DNA from: DAISKN01 sp963716925
GTDB lineage: Bacteria > Acidobacteriota > Vicinamibacteria > Marinacidobacterales > SMYC01
Reading direction: 5' to 3'
DNA: 64,000 bases
Assembly (NCBI GenBank): GCA_963716925.1
Contig: CAVQUX010000015.1
Coordinates: 186,001 to 250,000, forward strand
Each line of letters begins with the position of its first letter. The stretch's first letter is position 1. Shown here piece by piece: positions 56,437-64,000 of the stretch. Below the pieces are notes generated by a model. The model had not been told where the DNA came from and searched no databases. It saw only the letters and a list, made by a program, of their open reading frames with translations. The position numbers and the translations under genes were made by a program.

Positions 56437-57849
56437 ATGGCGTCCAACTCTCGCAGGTCGTTTCTCAAGAAAGGCGCCCTGGCCGCGGTCGGGCTCGGAG
56501 TCCAGGGAGGGCGATCGCCTCTCGCCGCATCTTCTTTGCCGAGAGTGGGAATCGTCGGCGGGGGGCTCTCCGGCGTCTCCTGCGCCTGGCTCCTCGACGG
56601 CGTCGCCGACGCCGTTCTCTTCGAGAGCCGCCCGACCCTTGGCGGACACGCGCATACGATTCCTGTCGACGTCGGCGATGACACTCTCCTCGTGGACGTA
56701 GGAGCGCAGTTCTTCGCGCCCGGTCCCCATCCCACCTATTCGAAGCTGCTCGAGCTCATCGGTCTCACCAACGCCGCGGATCCGGAGTCGGACGAGACCT
56801 TCGAAGCCGAAATGTCGATTACCGTCACCGGAGCCGGGCCCTTGGAAGAAGCTTCGCCCCGATTCGTGTCTCCCGCCTCGAAACGCTACTGGCCCATTCT
56901 CGCTCCCTGGAACCGCCGCGCGCTCCTCGCGTTCTTCGTGTTCGCCCTCGCGGCCAAGAGACTCACGAAGAATGGAGATTGGCTCGTTCCTCTCGACGAC
57001 TGGCTCTCGTCTCTTCCCGTGCGTCCCGAGGAGCGCGAAGGGCTGCTCCTTCCTCTCGTCGCCGGCACCATCGGCTGCTCAATCGACCAGGCACGGGGTC
57101 TATCCGCTCGAAGCGCCATGGTGTTCATCGGGCTCGCGCTGCCCCAGAACCTCCTCGCTCCCGTCCTCTACCGCCAGAGCTTCCTCGGCCTCGGCGGGAA
57201 CGTCGAGTTTCTCGCCTCTTTAGCCGGGAACCTCAGCACCCATCTCGGCTCGAACGTGGTGAGCGTCTCTCCTCTAGGCCCCGGCGGCTTCGCGATCGAG
57301 AACGCCGACGGGATCGTCGAGAACGTGGACGTGGTGGTCTTCGCGACTCCGCCCTTCGTGACCCGGCTCCTCCTTCCCGCGCTTCCCGGGCTGGACCCGG
57401 TAGCGCCGGTGCTGGAAAGCTTCTCGTACTTTCCCGCGGAGATCGCCATCCATCGCGACCCCGTCTACATGCCGGACAAACCCCGCTACTGGTCGGCCTA
57501 CAACACCTTCGTCGATGGCAATCACGCCGAAGCCTCCGTCTGGTACGGCGCCTTCCGCCAGTCGGGCGGCGAGCCGGTCTCTCTCTTCAAGAGCTGGGCT
57601 ACGGCGCGCTCCCAGACGCCGGCGCAGGAGGTTTTTCGGCGGGCGTTCCAGCATCCCTTGATCACTCCCCAGTTCATCGAAGCGGGGCGGAGTCTGGAGG
57701 CTTTTCAAGGACAGGACGGGGTCTGGTTCGCGGGGAGCTACACCCGGGAAGTCGACAGCCAGGACACCGCGCTTCTTTCCGCGATGAGCGTCGTCCGGGA
57801 ACTGGACCCGCTGGCGCCGAACCTCGTAGCGCTCGAATCCGTTCCGTGA
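56437..57849 (+). CDS. Tat-exported FAD-dependent amine oxidase-like protein
   Basis: A 470-residue protein. The N-terminus has a twin-arginine signal, NSRRSFLKKGALAAVGLG, followed by the FAD-binding VGIVGGGLSGVSCAWLL and ESRPTLGGHAHTI near residues 35-75, the NAD_binding_8 pattern. The C-terminus has VWFAGSYTREVDSQDTALLS, the second FAD motif. Related to flavin monoamine oxidase or phytoene-desaturase-like proteins with folded export. The ATG at 56437 has CAGGAG five bases upstream. Its stop overlaps the next start (GTGA), so the small Smr protein is translationally coupled. Confidence 0.9.
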   Translation: MASNSRRSFLKKGALAAVGLGVQGGRSPLAASSLPRVGIVGGGLSGVSCAWLLDGVADAVLFESRPTLGGHAHTIPVDVGDDTLLVDVGAQFFAPGPHPTYSKLLELIGLTNAADPESDETFEAEMSITVTGAGPLEEASPRFVSPASKRYWPILAPWNRRALLAFFVFALAAKRLTKNGDWLVPLDDWLSSLPVRPEEREGLLLPLVAGTIGCSIDQARGLSARSAMVFIGLALPQNLLAPVLYRQSFLGLGGNVEFLASLAGNLSTHLGSNVVSVSPLGPGGFAIENADGIVENVDVVVFATPPFVTRLLLPALPGLDPVAPVLESFSYFPAEIAIHRDPVYMPDKPRYWSAYNTFVDGNHAEASVWYGAFRQSGGEPVSLFKSWATARSQTPAQEVFRRAFQHPLITPQFIEAGRSLEAFQGQDGVWFAGSYTREVDSQDTALLSAMSVVRELDPLAPNLVALESVP

Positions 57850-58145
57850 GGGACGAAGATCCGGAGGCGGAGCCCGTCGTCCTTCCGATCGAGGACTCGA
57901 TCGACCTCCACCCCTTCGCTCCCAAGGACATCCCTTCGGTCGTGGAGGCTTATCTGGAAGCTGCGCGCGACGCGGGTCTCGAGGAAGTCCGGGTCATCCA
58001 CGGCCGCGGCAAGGGAGTTCAGAAAGAACGGGTGCGGCAGGTGCTCGCGCGAAATGCGCACGTCGCCCATTTCGAAGAGGCGACTCCCGACCGCGGGGGC
58101 TTCGGCGCCACGGTGGTGAGACTGAAGATCAAGGGCCCGGACTGA
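57846..58145 (+). CDS. Minimal Smr-domain protein
   Basis: A 99-residue protein consisting almost entirely of an Smr domain: IEDSIDLHPFAPKDIPSVVE, VRVIHGRGKGVQKERVR and the C-terminal GGFGATVVRLK. The GTG at 57846 overlaps the oxidase stop. Known: Smr domains are nucleases or nucleic-acid binders. Coupling to an exported flavoenzyme is unexpected. It overlaps the convergent dctM gene by 17 bases. A second Smr protein lies at 20267. Confidence 0.8.
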   Translation: MRDEDPEAEPVVLPIEDSIDLHPFAPKDIPSVVEAYLEAARDAGLEEVRVIHGRGKGVQKERVRQVLARNAHVAHFEEATPDRGGFGATVVRLKIKGPD

Positions 58146-59412
58146 GGAGGTTCGGAAGGAACAGGCTCAATCCCGGGAAGAACGTAACGAGAAGCACCAC
58201 CACCGCGAGCGCGAGGATGAAGTAGACGTTCACCCTCGTGACCTCCCACATCGATTCCCCCGCGATGCTGCAGGCGGTCATGAGCACCGAGGCCACCGGA
58301 GGGGTCTGCTGCCCAATCGCGAGGTTCGCGGTGAAGATGACCCCGAAGTGGACGGGATCGAGGCCGATCTGGTTCGCGAGCGGCATCAGGATGGGCACCA
58401 GGAGCACGATCGCCGCGGTGCTGTGGAGGAACATGCCGGCCGCGAGGAGCACCGCGTTGATGAGGAGGAGCGAAGCCGTCCGGCCTTCGACGTGCTCGAG
58501 AACGAATCCCGTGATCCTCTCGGGCACCTGCTGGTTCGCGAGATACCAGCCCAGTACCGCCGAAGCGGCGACGAGAATCATCACCACCCCCGTTTGGCGG
58601 GCGGAGTCCACCAGGATGGGATAGAGCTCGCGGAGTCGTAGCTCCCGATAGACCCCGAACCCGAGAAGGAGAGCGAGAAACACGGCGACGGCGGCGGCCT
58701 CGGTCGCGGTGAAGACTCCTCCGACGATCCCTCCGAGGATGACGAACGGGAGCGCGAGCGCGAGAATCGCTCCCCGGAACGTGCTCGCGACGCGGGTCTT
58801 GTCGAAGGGCCGCGACTCCGCGAACCCGCCGCGGCGCGCGAGGACGTAGCTGGTTCCCATGATCGCGGCGCCGGAAATGATTCCCGGAACGATGCCCGCG
58901 AGGAAGAGCTTCACGATCGAGGCCCCGGTGATGGCGCCGAAGAGGATCATGGGAATCGACGGCGGGATTAGGATGGCGGCGGTGGCGGACGACGACAGAA
59001 CCGCGGCCGCGAAGCGGCCTGGATAGCCGCGCTCCTTCATCGCCGGAATGAGGACGCTCCCGATCGCGGCGGCGTCCGCGACCGCCGAGCCCGAGATCTC
59101 GGAGAAGAACAGGGTCGAGACCGTCGTCGTCATCGCCAGGCCGCCCCGGACGAACCCCACCAGGCTCGCGGCGAAATCTACGAGCCTCCTCGAGATGCCC
59201 GTCTGGTTCATGAGCGCTCCCGAGAGGATGAAGAGCGGAACGGCGACCATGGGAAAGCTGTCGCTCCCGTTGAAGAGCCGGAGCGGGACCACCACCAGAG
59301 GGGTTCCCGTGGTCAAAACGATGACGGCGATGGTAGCGGCGATGAGCACGTATCCGATAGGTACACCGAGGAGCACCAGCGCGGCGATGAGCAGAAGGAC
59401 GAGGGTCTCCAA
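58129..59412 (-). CDS. dctM: TRAP transporter large permease
   Basis: A 427-residue polytopic protein, full length for DctM. It opens ETLVLLLIAALVLLGVPIG, and has GSDSFPMVAVPLFILSGALM, SSATAAILIPPSIPMILFGA and FGVIFTANLAIGQQTPP, with about twelve helices of the DctM elevator fold. Known: DctM and DctQ form the sodium-coupled membrane part of TRAP transporters for C4-dicarboxylates and other acids. It starts four bases after the dctQ stop. Confidence 0.95.
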   Translation of the reverse strand: METLVLLLIAALVLLGVPIGYVLIAATIAVIVLTTGTPLVVVPLRLFNGSDSFPMVAVPLFILSGALMNQTGISRRLVDFAASLVGFVRGGLAMTTTVSTLFFSEISGSAVADAAAIGSVLIPAMKERGYPGRFAAAVLSSSATAAILIPPSIPMILFGAITGASIVKLFLAGIVPGIISGAAIMGTSYVLARRGGFAESRPFDKTRVASTFRGAILALALPFVILGGIVGGVFTATEAAAVAVFLALLLGFGVYRELRLRELYPILVDSARQTGVVMILVAASAVLGWYLANQQVPERITGFVLEHVEGRTASLLLINAVLLAAGMFLHSTAAIVLLVPILMPLANQIGLDPVHFGVIFTANLAIGQQTPPVASVLMTACSIAGESMWEVTRVNVYFILALAVVVLLVTFFPGLSLFLPNLLSPGP

Positions 59413-59415
59413 GAT

Positions 59416-59883
59416 CTACGGCCTGGCCAGGCGGACGACGCGGATCGCTTCCGCCACCAGCATGAGCGCGGCGGACACGGGAATGACGCCGTAGACGACC
59501 CCCATGGGCACGGGGAAAGTGATCGCGCGCTCGCCGAGAAAGCGAATCGCGAGCTGGGCCCCGTAGACCAGGAGCACCAGATGAATGCCCACGAGAACCA
59601 GGTGACCCGCGAGCAGGAGCGTCCGCCGGGCCCGCTCCGGAGCGCGCTCCACGAGGTCCCCGATGCCGATATGCTGTCCGTGAGACTGCGCGAGGACCGC
59701 ACCGAGGAACGTGAGCCACACCAGAAGGTACCCGACGAGCTCGTCGTACCAGGACAGGCTCGCGGCGAAGACGTACCGCAGGATGACCTCGAGAAAGCAG
59801 ATGACGGCGATGGCCGAGAGCAGGACCGAGACCACGACTCCTAGACCCGAGCGGAGAGCGAGCTCAAAGCGATCGAGAGTCAC
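59416..59883 (-). CDS. dctQ: TRAP transporter small permease
   Basis: A 155-residue protein with four helices and the conserved LEVILRYVFAASLSWYDELVGYLLVWLTFLGA segment (here seen in two runs, VICFLEVILRYVFAASLSW and YDELVGYLLVWL), the DctQ signature. It begins with a GTG at 59883 that overlaps the dctP stop. Known: DctQ pairs with DctM and contacts the binding protein. Confidence 0.93.
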   Translation of the reverse strand: MTLDRFELALRSGLGVVVSVLLSAIAVICFLEVILRYVFAASLSWYDELVGYLLVWLTFLGAVLAQSHGQHIGIGDLVERAPERARRTLLLAGHLVLVGIHLVLLVYGAQLAIRFLGERAITFPVPMGVVYGVIPVSAALMLVAEAIRVVRLARP

Positions 59884-60872
59884 GGCGCGAGCGCGGCCGT
59901 CGGTTGGTGATAGCTCCGAACCGTCGCCACCATCTCGGCCCCGAACTTCTCCTCGAACTCGCGGTAGAGGGGCTCGGCGGCGGCGGTGAATGCAGCCCGG
60001 TCGATCTCGGTCACCTCCATGCGCTCCCGGAGAAGCTCGAGAAATTTCTCGTCCTCCCTCTCTCCGAGCTCCCGGTGGAAGCGTCCCACCTCTTTCGCCG
60101 CTGCCAGGATGCCGAGGCGCAGATCCTCGTCGAGCGCCTCGAAGTACCTGCGGCTCATCACCGGGTACGCGGGCGAGTACACGTGCTTCGAGAGCGAAAG
60201 ATAGCGCTGCGCTTCGTAGAAGCGGCCGGGCACGATCTGGGAGAGCGGATTCTCCTGCCCGTCGATGACCCCCTGCTTGAGGGCGGAGAAGACTTCGCCG
60301 AAGCTCATCGACGTGGGGCTCGCGCCGAACGCGGCGAACATCTTCATGCGCTCGGGGTCCTTCGGAGTCCGGAGCCGGATCCCTTTCAGATCCTCGGGCG
60401 TTCGGACCGGCCGCACGTTGTTGGTGATCATGCGGAAGCCGTTCTCCCAGAAGCCGAGAAGAACGAGGTCATCGTCCGCGAGCGCCTCGCCCAGCTTCTC
60501 CCCCAGAGGCCCCTCGGCGATGCGCTCGATCTGCTCGCGATCTTCGATGAGGAACGGAAGATCGAACAGCCCGAACATCGGCTCGACGGAGTGGAGAACC
60601 GACGACGGCACGTGCATCTCGAGTGTCCCGAGGCGCAGCCCTTCGAGCATCTCCTTGTCCTCGCCGAGCTGCGCCGAGCCGAAGATGCGGACCTCGACCC
60701 GTCCGGGAAAGCGCGCCTCGAGGATCTCCTTGAACTTCCGCGCTCCCAGGTCGTAGGGCGAGTCGGGATAGCCGATATGCCCGAGCCGGATCACCCGCGG
60801 GCCGCCGCCTTCCTTCCCGCACGACGCGAGGAGCCCGACGATCGCGAGCGCGAGGATCCCGAGGCGGCGCAT
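59880..60872 (-). CDS. dctP: TRAP transporter substrate-binding lipoprotein
   Basis: A 330-residue DctP-type binding protein. The signal sequence ends in the lipobox LASC (LLASCGKEGGG). The binding fold shows LGHIGYPDSPYDLGARKFKE, IFGSAQLGEDKEMLEGLRLG, GFWENGFRMITNN, the carboxylate-binding arginine in GIRLRTPKDPER, and GVIDGQENPL. Known: the R-N-R/K pattern binds carboxylates. Upstream of the ATG at 60872 there is no strong ribosome site, and a longer start is possible at about 60920. It is divergent from the FAD/Fe-S dehydrogenase, 40 bases away, which suggests it feeds that enzyme. Confidence 0.93.
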   Translation of the reverse strand: MRRLGILALAIVGLLASCGKEGGGPRVIRLGHIGYPDSPYDLGARKFKEILEARFPGRVEVRIFGSAQLGEDKEMLEGLRLGTLEMHVPSSVLHSVEPMFGLFDLPFLIEDREQIERIAEGPLGEKLGEALADDDLVLLGFWENGFRMITNNVRPVRTPEDLKGIRLRTPKDPERMKMFAAFGASPTSMSFGEVFSALKQGVIDGQENPLSQIVPGRFYEAQRYLSLSKHVYSPAYPVMSRRYFEALDEDLRLGILAAAKEVGRFHRELGEREDEKFLELLRERMEVTEIDRAAFTAAAEPLYREFEEKFGAEMVATVRSYHQPTAALAP

Positions 60873-60912
60873 GATGAGGGGCGAAATTAGCACAATGCTA
60901 GAATCCAAAGCC

Positions 60913-63762
60913 ATGGGCATCGCCGAAGAGCTCCGCTCGCGAATCGAGGGGGAAGTGCGGTTCGACCGCTACAGCCGGATCCTCTACTCGACCGACGCCA
61001 GCATCTACCAGATCGAGCCCATCGGCGTCGTGGTGCCGCGGCATGCGGGCGACGTCCAGGAAGTGGTGCGCCTCGCCGCCCGGGAACGGGTCCCGGTGCT
61101 TCCCCGCGGCGGGGGAACGTCTCTCGCGGGCCAGGCGGTCGGCGAGGCCATCATCATGGATCTCTCCAAGTACATGCGGGAGGTCCTCGAGGTCTCGACC
61201 GAGGAATCCTGGGCGCGCATCCAACCCGGCATCGTCCACGACGTCCTCGGAGCGCACCTGAAACCCCATCGCCTGCGCTTCGGACCCGAGACCGCGACCA
61301 GCAATCGCGCGAACCTGGGAGGGATGATCGGGAACAACTCGGCGGGGGCGCGCTCGCTCGTCTACGGGAAGACCGTGGACAACGTCCACGAGGTCAAGGT
61401 CGTCCTTTCCGACGGGACCACGGCGACGTTCGGAAGAGTCGCGAGGAAGGACCTGGCTTCGAAAATCCGTGGCGATTCGCTCGAGGCCGCGATCTACCGA
61501 AAAGCGCTCGAGCTCGCGGACGCCCACAAGGACGAGATCGAGAGGCGGTACCCGAAGATCCCGCGCCGGGTGAGCGGCTACAACCTCGACGAGCTCCTCT
61601 CGCCCGACGAGGTGAACCTGGCGAAGCTCGTGGTCGGCTCCGAGGGGACCTTCGCGACGGTGGTCGAAGCGAAGGTCGCTCTCGTTCCCGTTCCTCCGGT
61701 CTCCGGTCTCGCGGTGCTGCACTTCCGAAGTCTCGAGGACGCCCTCGAGACCGGCTGCGAGATTCTGGAGCTCCACCCTTCCGCGATCGAGCTCGTGGAC
61801 GAGATGGTCATGGACCTCGCGCGGAAGTCCCTCGAGTACTCCCGAAGGATGTACTTCGTCCAGGGGGAGCCGAAAGCGCTCCTCGTCGTCGAGTTCATGG
61901 GCGCGACCGAAGCCGAGGTGTCGTCGAAGCTCGACCGCCTGGAAGCGCGCATCGGCGCCTCCGCCCGGCCCATGGTGCGCGTCCTCGATCCGGCGGAGCA
62001 GGCGAACGTCTGGAAGGTGAGGAAGGCCGCGCTTCCGCTCCTCCTCGGCCTTCCCGGAGACAAGAAGCCCATCGCCTTCGTCGAGGATACCGCCGTCTCT
62101 CCCGAGAAGGTCCCCGAGTTCATCCGGCGCTTCGTCGCGATCCTCGACGACCACCATACCGTCGGCTCGTTCTACGCCCATGCGGGCGCCGGGTGCCTGC
62201 ACATCCGTCCTCTGGTGAACCTGAAGGAAGGCGCGGAAGTGAGGAAGATGACGGAGATCTCCGAGGAAGTCTTCCGCCTCGTCATGGAGTTCGGAGGCTC
62301 CATGAGCGGAGAGCACGGCGACGGCCTCGCGAGGAGCCACTTCAACGAGCGCCTCTTCGGAAGCCGCATCTACGGCGCCTTCCGGGAGCTGAAGGCCGCA
62401 TTCGACCCCCAGGGGATCATGAACCCCGGGAAAGTGGTGAACGCGCCCTCGATGGCGGAGAACCTGCGCTACGGAGAGTCCTACCGGGTCCGGGAGCCGG
62501 AGACGCGCTTTCCCTATACAAAAGAAGGCGGCTTCGCCCGGGCCATCGAGCTCTGCAACGGCGCCGGCGTGTGCCGCAAGAACGTGGAGGGCACGATGTG
62601 CCCTTCGTTCCAGGTCACGAGAGAAGAGGAGCACTCGACGCGCGGCCGGGCGAACGCGCTGCGCGCGGTCCTCGACGGTCGCCTCCCCCCGGAGGAGATG
62701 ACGGGCGAGAGGCTCTACCAGGTGATGGACCTCTGCATCTCCTGCAAGGGCTGCAAGGCGGAGTGCCCCTCGAACGTGGACATGGCGCGCCTCAAGTCGG
62801 AGTTCCTCGCGCTCTATCACGAGAAGAATCCGTACTCGCTCCGGGACCGGATCCTGACCCGTCCCTGGGTCGCGGGACGGCTCGGCGTCGCGACGAGCTT
62901 CCTCGCGAATCCTCTGCTTCGCACGAGATGGTTCCGGAAGCTCCTCGAGGCCGCCGTCGGGATCGACTCCCGGCGGAGCCTCCCGCCGTTCGCGAGCGAA
63001 ACGTTCGAGCGCTGGTTCCGGCGCCGCGCCGCCGGAAAGACGGGCACGGGCCGGAAGGTCGTCCTGTTCCACGACACCTTCATGAACTACCACGAGCCCG
63101 GGATCGGAAAGGCGGCGACGCTCGTTCTCGAGGCCGCGGGTTTCGAGGTCCTGCTCGCGAAGAGGACCTGCTGCGGCCGGCCGGCGATCTCGAAAGGAAT
63201 GCTCGACGACGCCCGCAGGCTCGCCGCCGAGAACGTCGAGGCGCTTCACCCTTTCGTCCGCGAGGGAATCCCGATCGTCGGCTGTGAGCCCTCCTGTATC
63301 CTGGGGTTTCGCGACGAGTACCCGGATCTCGTGCCCGGAGAGAAGTCGAAGGATCTGGCGCGGGGCAGCTTTCTTCTCGAGGAGCTTCTCCTCCGGGAGG
63401 GCTCGCGCCTCGACGTCCGGAATCCGCTCGAGAAAGTGCTCGTCCACGGCCACTGCCATCTGAAGGCTCTCGTGGGAACGGAGTCCCTGGTCTCGTTCCT
63501 GAAGTCGCTGGGAGGACAGGTGTCGCTCGTGGATTCGGGATGCTGCGGGATGGCGGGGTCTTTCGGCTACGAGAAGGAGCACTACGACGTCTCGCTCCAG
63601 ATGGCGGAGCGGAGGCTCGCTCCCGCGGCGCGGGAGGCGGCGCCGTCGACCCTCGTCGTCGCTCCCGGCACGTCCTGCCGCCACCAGATTCACGACACGG
63701 CCGGCCGCCGCGCGTACCATCCGGCGGAAGCGGCCGCCCGGGCGCTCGGTCTGGACTACTGA
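60913..63762 (+). CDS. FAD-linked oxidase/Fe-S oxidoreductase fusion (2-hydroxyacid dehydrogenase type)
   Basis: A 949-residue single-chain enzyme. The FAD (PCMH) domain has VVVPRHAGDVQEVVRLA, LPRGGGTSLAGQAVG and GMIGNNSAGARSLVYGK near residues 40-155, followed by the FAD-oxidase C domain. The Fe-S half has two clusters of cysteines (LCNGAGVCRKNVEGTMCPS near 546 and LCISCKGCKAECPSN near 607) and two CCG domains (TCCGRPA near 752 and DSGCCGMAGSFGYEKEH near 875). Known: D-lactate, glycolate and D-2-hydroxyglutarate dehydrogenases share it. The substrate is not determined. A TAGAAT lies eight bases before the ATG at 60913. Confidence 0.92.
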   Translation: MGIAEELRSRIEGEVRFDRYSRILYSTDASIYQIEPIGVVVPRHAGDVQEVVRLAARERVPVLPRGGGTSLAGQAVGEAIIMDLSKYMREVLEVSTEESWARIQPGIVHDVLGAHLKPHRLRFGPETATSNRANLGGMIGNNSAGARSLVYGKTVDNVHEVKVVLSDGTTATFGRVARKDLASKIRGDSLEAAIYRKALELADAHKDEIERRYPKIPRRVSGYNLDELLSPDEVNLAKLVVGSEGTFATVVEAKVALVPVPPVSGLAVLHFRSLEDALETGCEILELHPSAIELVDEMVMDLARKSLEYSRRMYFVQGEPKALLVVEFMGATEAEVSSKLDRLEARIGASARPMVRVLDPAEQANVWKVRKAALPLLLGLPGDKKPIAFVEDTAVSPEKVPEFIRRFVAILDDHHTVGSFYAHAGAGCLHIRPLVNLKEGAEVRKMTEISEEVFRLVMEFGGSMSGEHGDGLARSHFNERLFGSRIYGAFRELKAAFDPQGIMNPGKVVNAPSMAENLRYGESYRVREPETRFPYTKEGGFARAIELCNGAGVCRKNVEGTMCPSFQVTREEEHSTRGRANALRAVLDGRLPPEEMTGERLYQVMDLCISCKGCKAECPSNVDMARLKSEFLALYHEKNPYSLRDRILTRPWVAGRLGVATSFLANPLLRTRWFRKLLEAAVGIDSRRSLPPFASETFERWFRRRAAGKTGTGRKVVLFHDTFMNYHEPGIGKAATLVLEAAGFEVLLAKRTCCGRPAISKGMLDDARRLAAENVEALHPFVREGIPIVGCEPSCILGFRDEYPDLVPGEKSKDLARGSFLLEELLLREGSRLDVRNPLEKVLVHGHCHLKALVGTESLVSFLKSLGGQVSLVDSGCCGMAGSFGYEKEHYDVSLQMAERRLAPAAREAAPSTLVVAPGTSCRHQIHDTAGRRAYHPAEAAARALGLDY

Positions 63763-63763
63763 G

Positions 63764-64000
63764 ATGGCGATCGTCCTGGACATCGAGACCATCGGACAGC
63801 CGGTCGAAGAGATTCCCGAGAGAGCGCTCGACTATCTCTTCCGAGGCCTCGAGCGCGACGCCCCGGACCCGGTGGAGCTGGAAAGACGCCGCGAGGAGCT
63901 CCTCTCGCGCCTGGGCCTCGATCCCACCACGGGAAGGATCGTATGCATCGGCGTCATCGACACCGAGACTCCCTTCGAGCGGACGTTCGCCCAGTCCGAC
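63764..64000 (+). CDS. Putative 3'-5' exonuclease (partial, runs off the window)
   Basis: The first 79 codons of a gene starting one base after the dehydrogenase stop. It reads MAIVLDIETIGQPVEEIPER, with the D-x-E of DEDD exonucleases, then ELERRREELLSRLGLDPTTG and IVCIGVI, typical of the predicted PolB-like 3'-5' exonuclease family (ribonuclease H fold). The rest lies beyond the window, so the remaining acidic residues cannot be checked. Confidence 0.7.
   Translation, partial: MAIVLDIETIGQPVEEIPERALDYLFRGLERDAPDPVELERRREELLSRLGLDPTTGRIVCIGVIDTETPFERTFAQSD

Noticed and set aside
60898..63792. A 964-codon open frame on the minus strand opposite the FAD/Fe-S dehydrogenase
   Set aside because: The plus frame carries clear FAD and Fe-S motifs; the minus frame is a low-complexity shadow.
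1..64000. CRISPR arrays, prophage, insertion sequences, integron or rRNA
   Set aside because: No regularly spaced repeats, no transposase or integrase genes, no terminal repeats with target duplications and no rRNA sequence were seen.

Overview
The window is a GC-rich bacterial chromosome segment, dense with genes on both strands, most probably from an Acidobacteriota genome or metagenome bin. That placement is an inference from gene content: a VWFA-related protein of the acidobacterial type, a PKN-type Ser/Thr kinase fused to a TolB-like propeller, a very large BNR/sortilin-like secreted protein, an NtrC/histidine-kinase pair, stand-alone PilZ proteins and an MglA GTPase. There is no rRNA, CRISPR array, prophage or insertion sequence. 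Two tRNA genes are present: tRNA-Ala(GGC) at 47623 and a selenocysteine tRNA (selC) at 54750.

Layout. 1-3.3 kb: a GldA/GldF/GldG-like ABC system on the minus strand. 3.4-11.2 kb: a lipoprotein, an XRE regulator with a palindromic operator, two PilZ proteins, dGTPase, a PilW-like prepilin, a VWA protein, MoaB/Mog, a DksA/TraR protein and an unusual SDR. 11.3-17 kb: a bioenergetic operon behind a near-consensus sigma-70 promoter: nuoL (frameshifted), nuoM, atpZ, atpI, atpB, atpE, ending in a 12-bp-stem hairpin. It has no nuoN, no F1 genes and no atpF. 17-25.2 kb: a membrane protein, mtnA, tsaD, an Smr protein, an Ig-like secreted protein, a PAS/GAF/GGDEF cyclase and thiD. 25.2-26.4 kb: moaE, moaD and argR, overlapping.

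26.4-32.5 kb is an eroded accessory island. It holds Uma2, a MazE-like antitoxin with a MazF remnant, BrnT and a BrnA-like partner, DUF4926/DUF6883 proteins, a nucleotidyltransferase/HepT pair and a Ser/Thr kinase pseudogene with about nine frame changes. A relic of a second kinase 3' end and a repeated kinase upstream sequence suggest that a duplicated kinase locus was invaded by toxin-antitoxin modules.

32.5-36.3 kb carries mrfB and mrfA, the MrfAB (YprB/YprA) DNA-repair exonuclease and helicase. 36.4-46.1 kb: an MglA GTPase with a very long tail, an NtrC regulator and its kinase, a lipoprotein, a lone receiver, a BON-domain protein, a MoxR ATPase with a VWA partner and a third PilZ protein. 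46.4-58.1 kb: a hydrolase, tRNA-Ala, an Nramp-like transporter, the 1060-residue BNR protein, a ParE/RHH toxin-antitoxin pair with a palindromic operator, a TPP-dependent enzyme, selC, an NAD-binding protein, a methyltransferase, and a Tat-exported FAD oxidase coupled to a small Smr protein. 58.1-64 kb: a TRAP transporter (dctPQM) divergent from a large FAD/Fe-S 2-hydroxyacid dehydrogenase, then a truncated exonuclease gene.

Two patterns run across the window. Many start codons sit 6-9 bases after a TAnnnT -10-like hexamer, suggesting leaderless transcripts. Single-base frameshifts, mostly in short C or G runs, interrupt genes that should be functional (nuoL, moaD, mrfA), so sequence error is possible there, while their crowding in 25.7-32.3 kb fits real decay.
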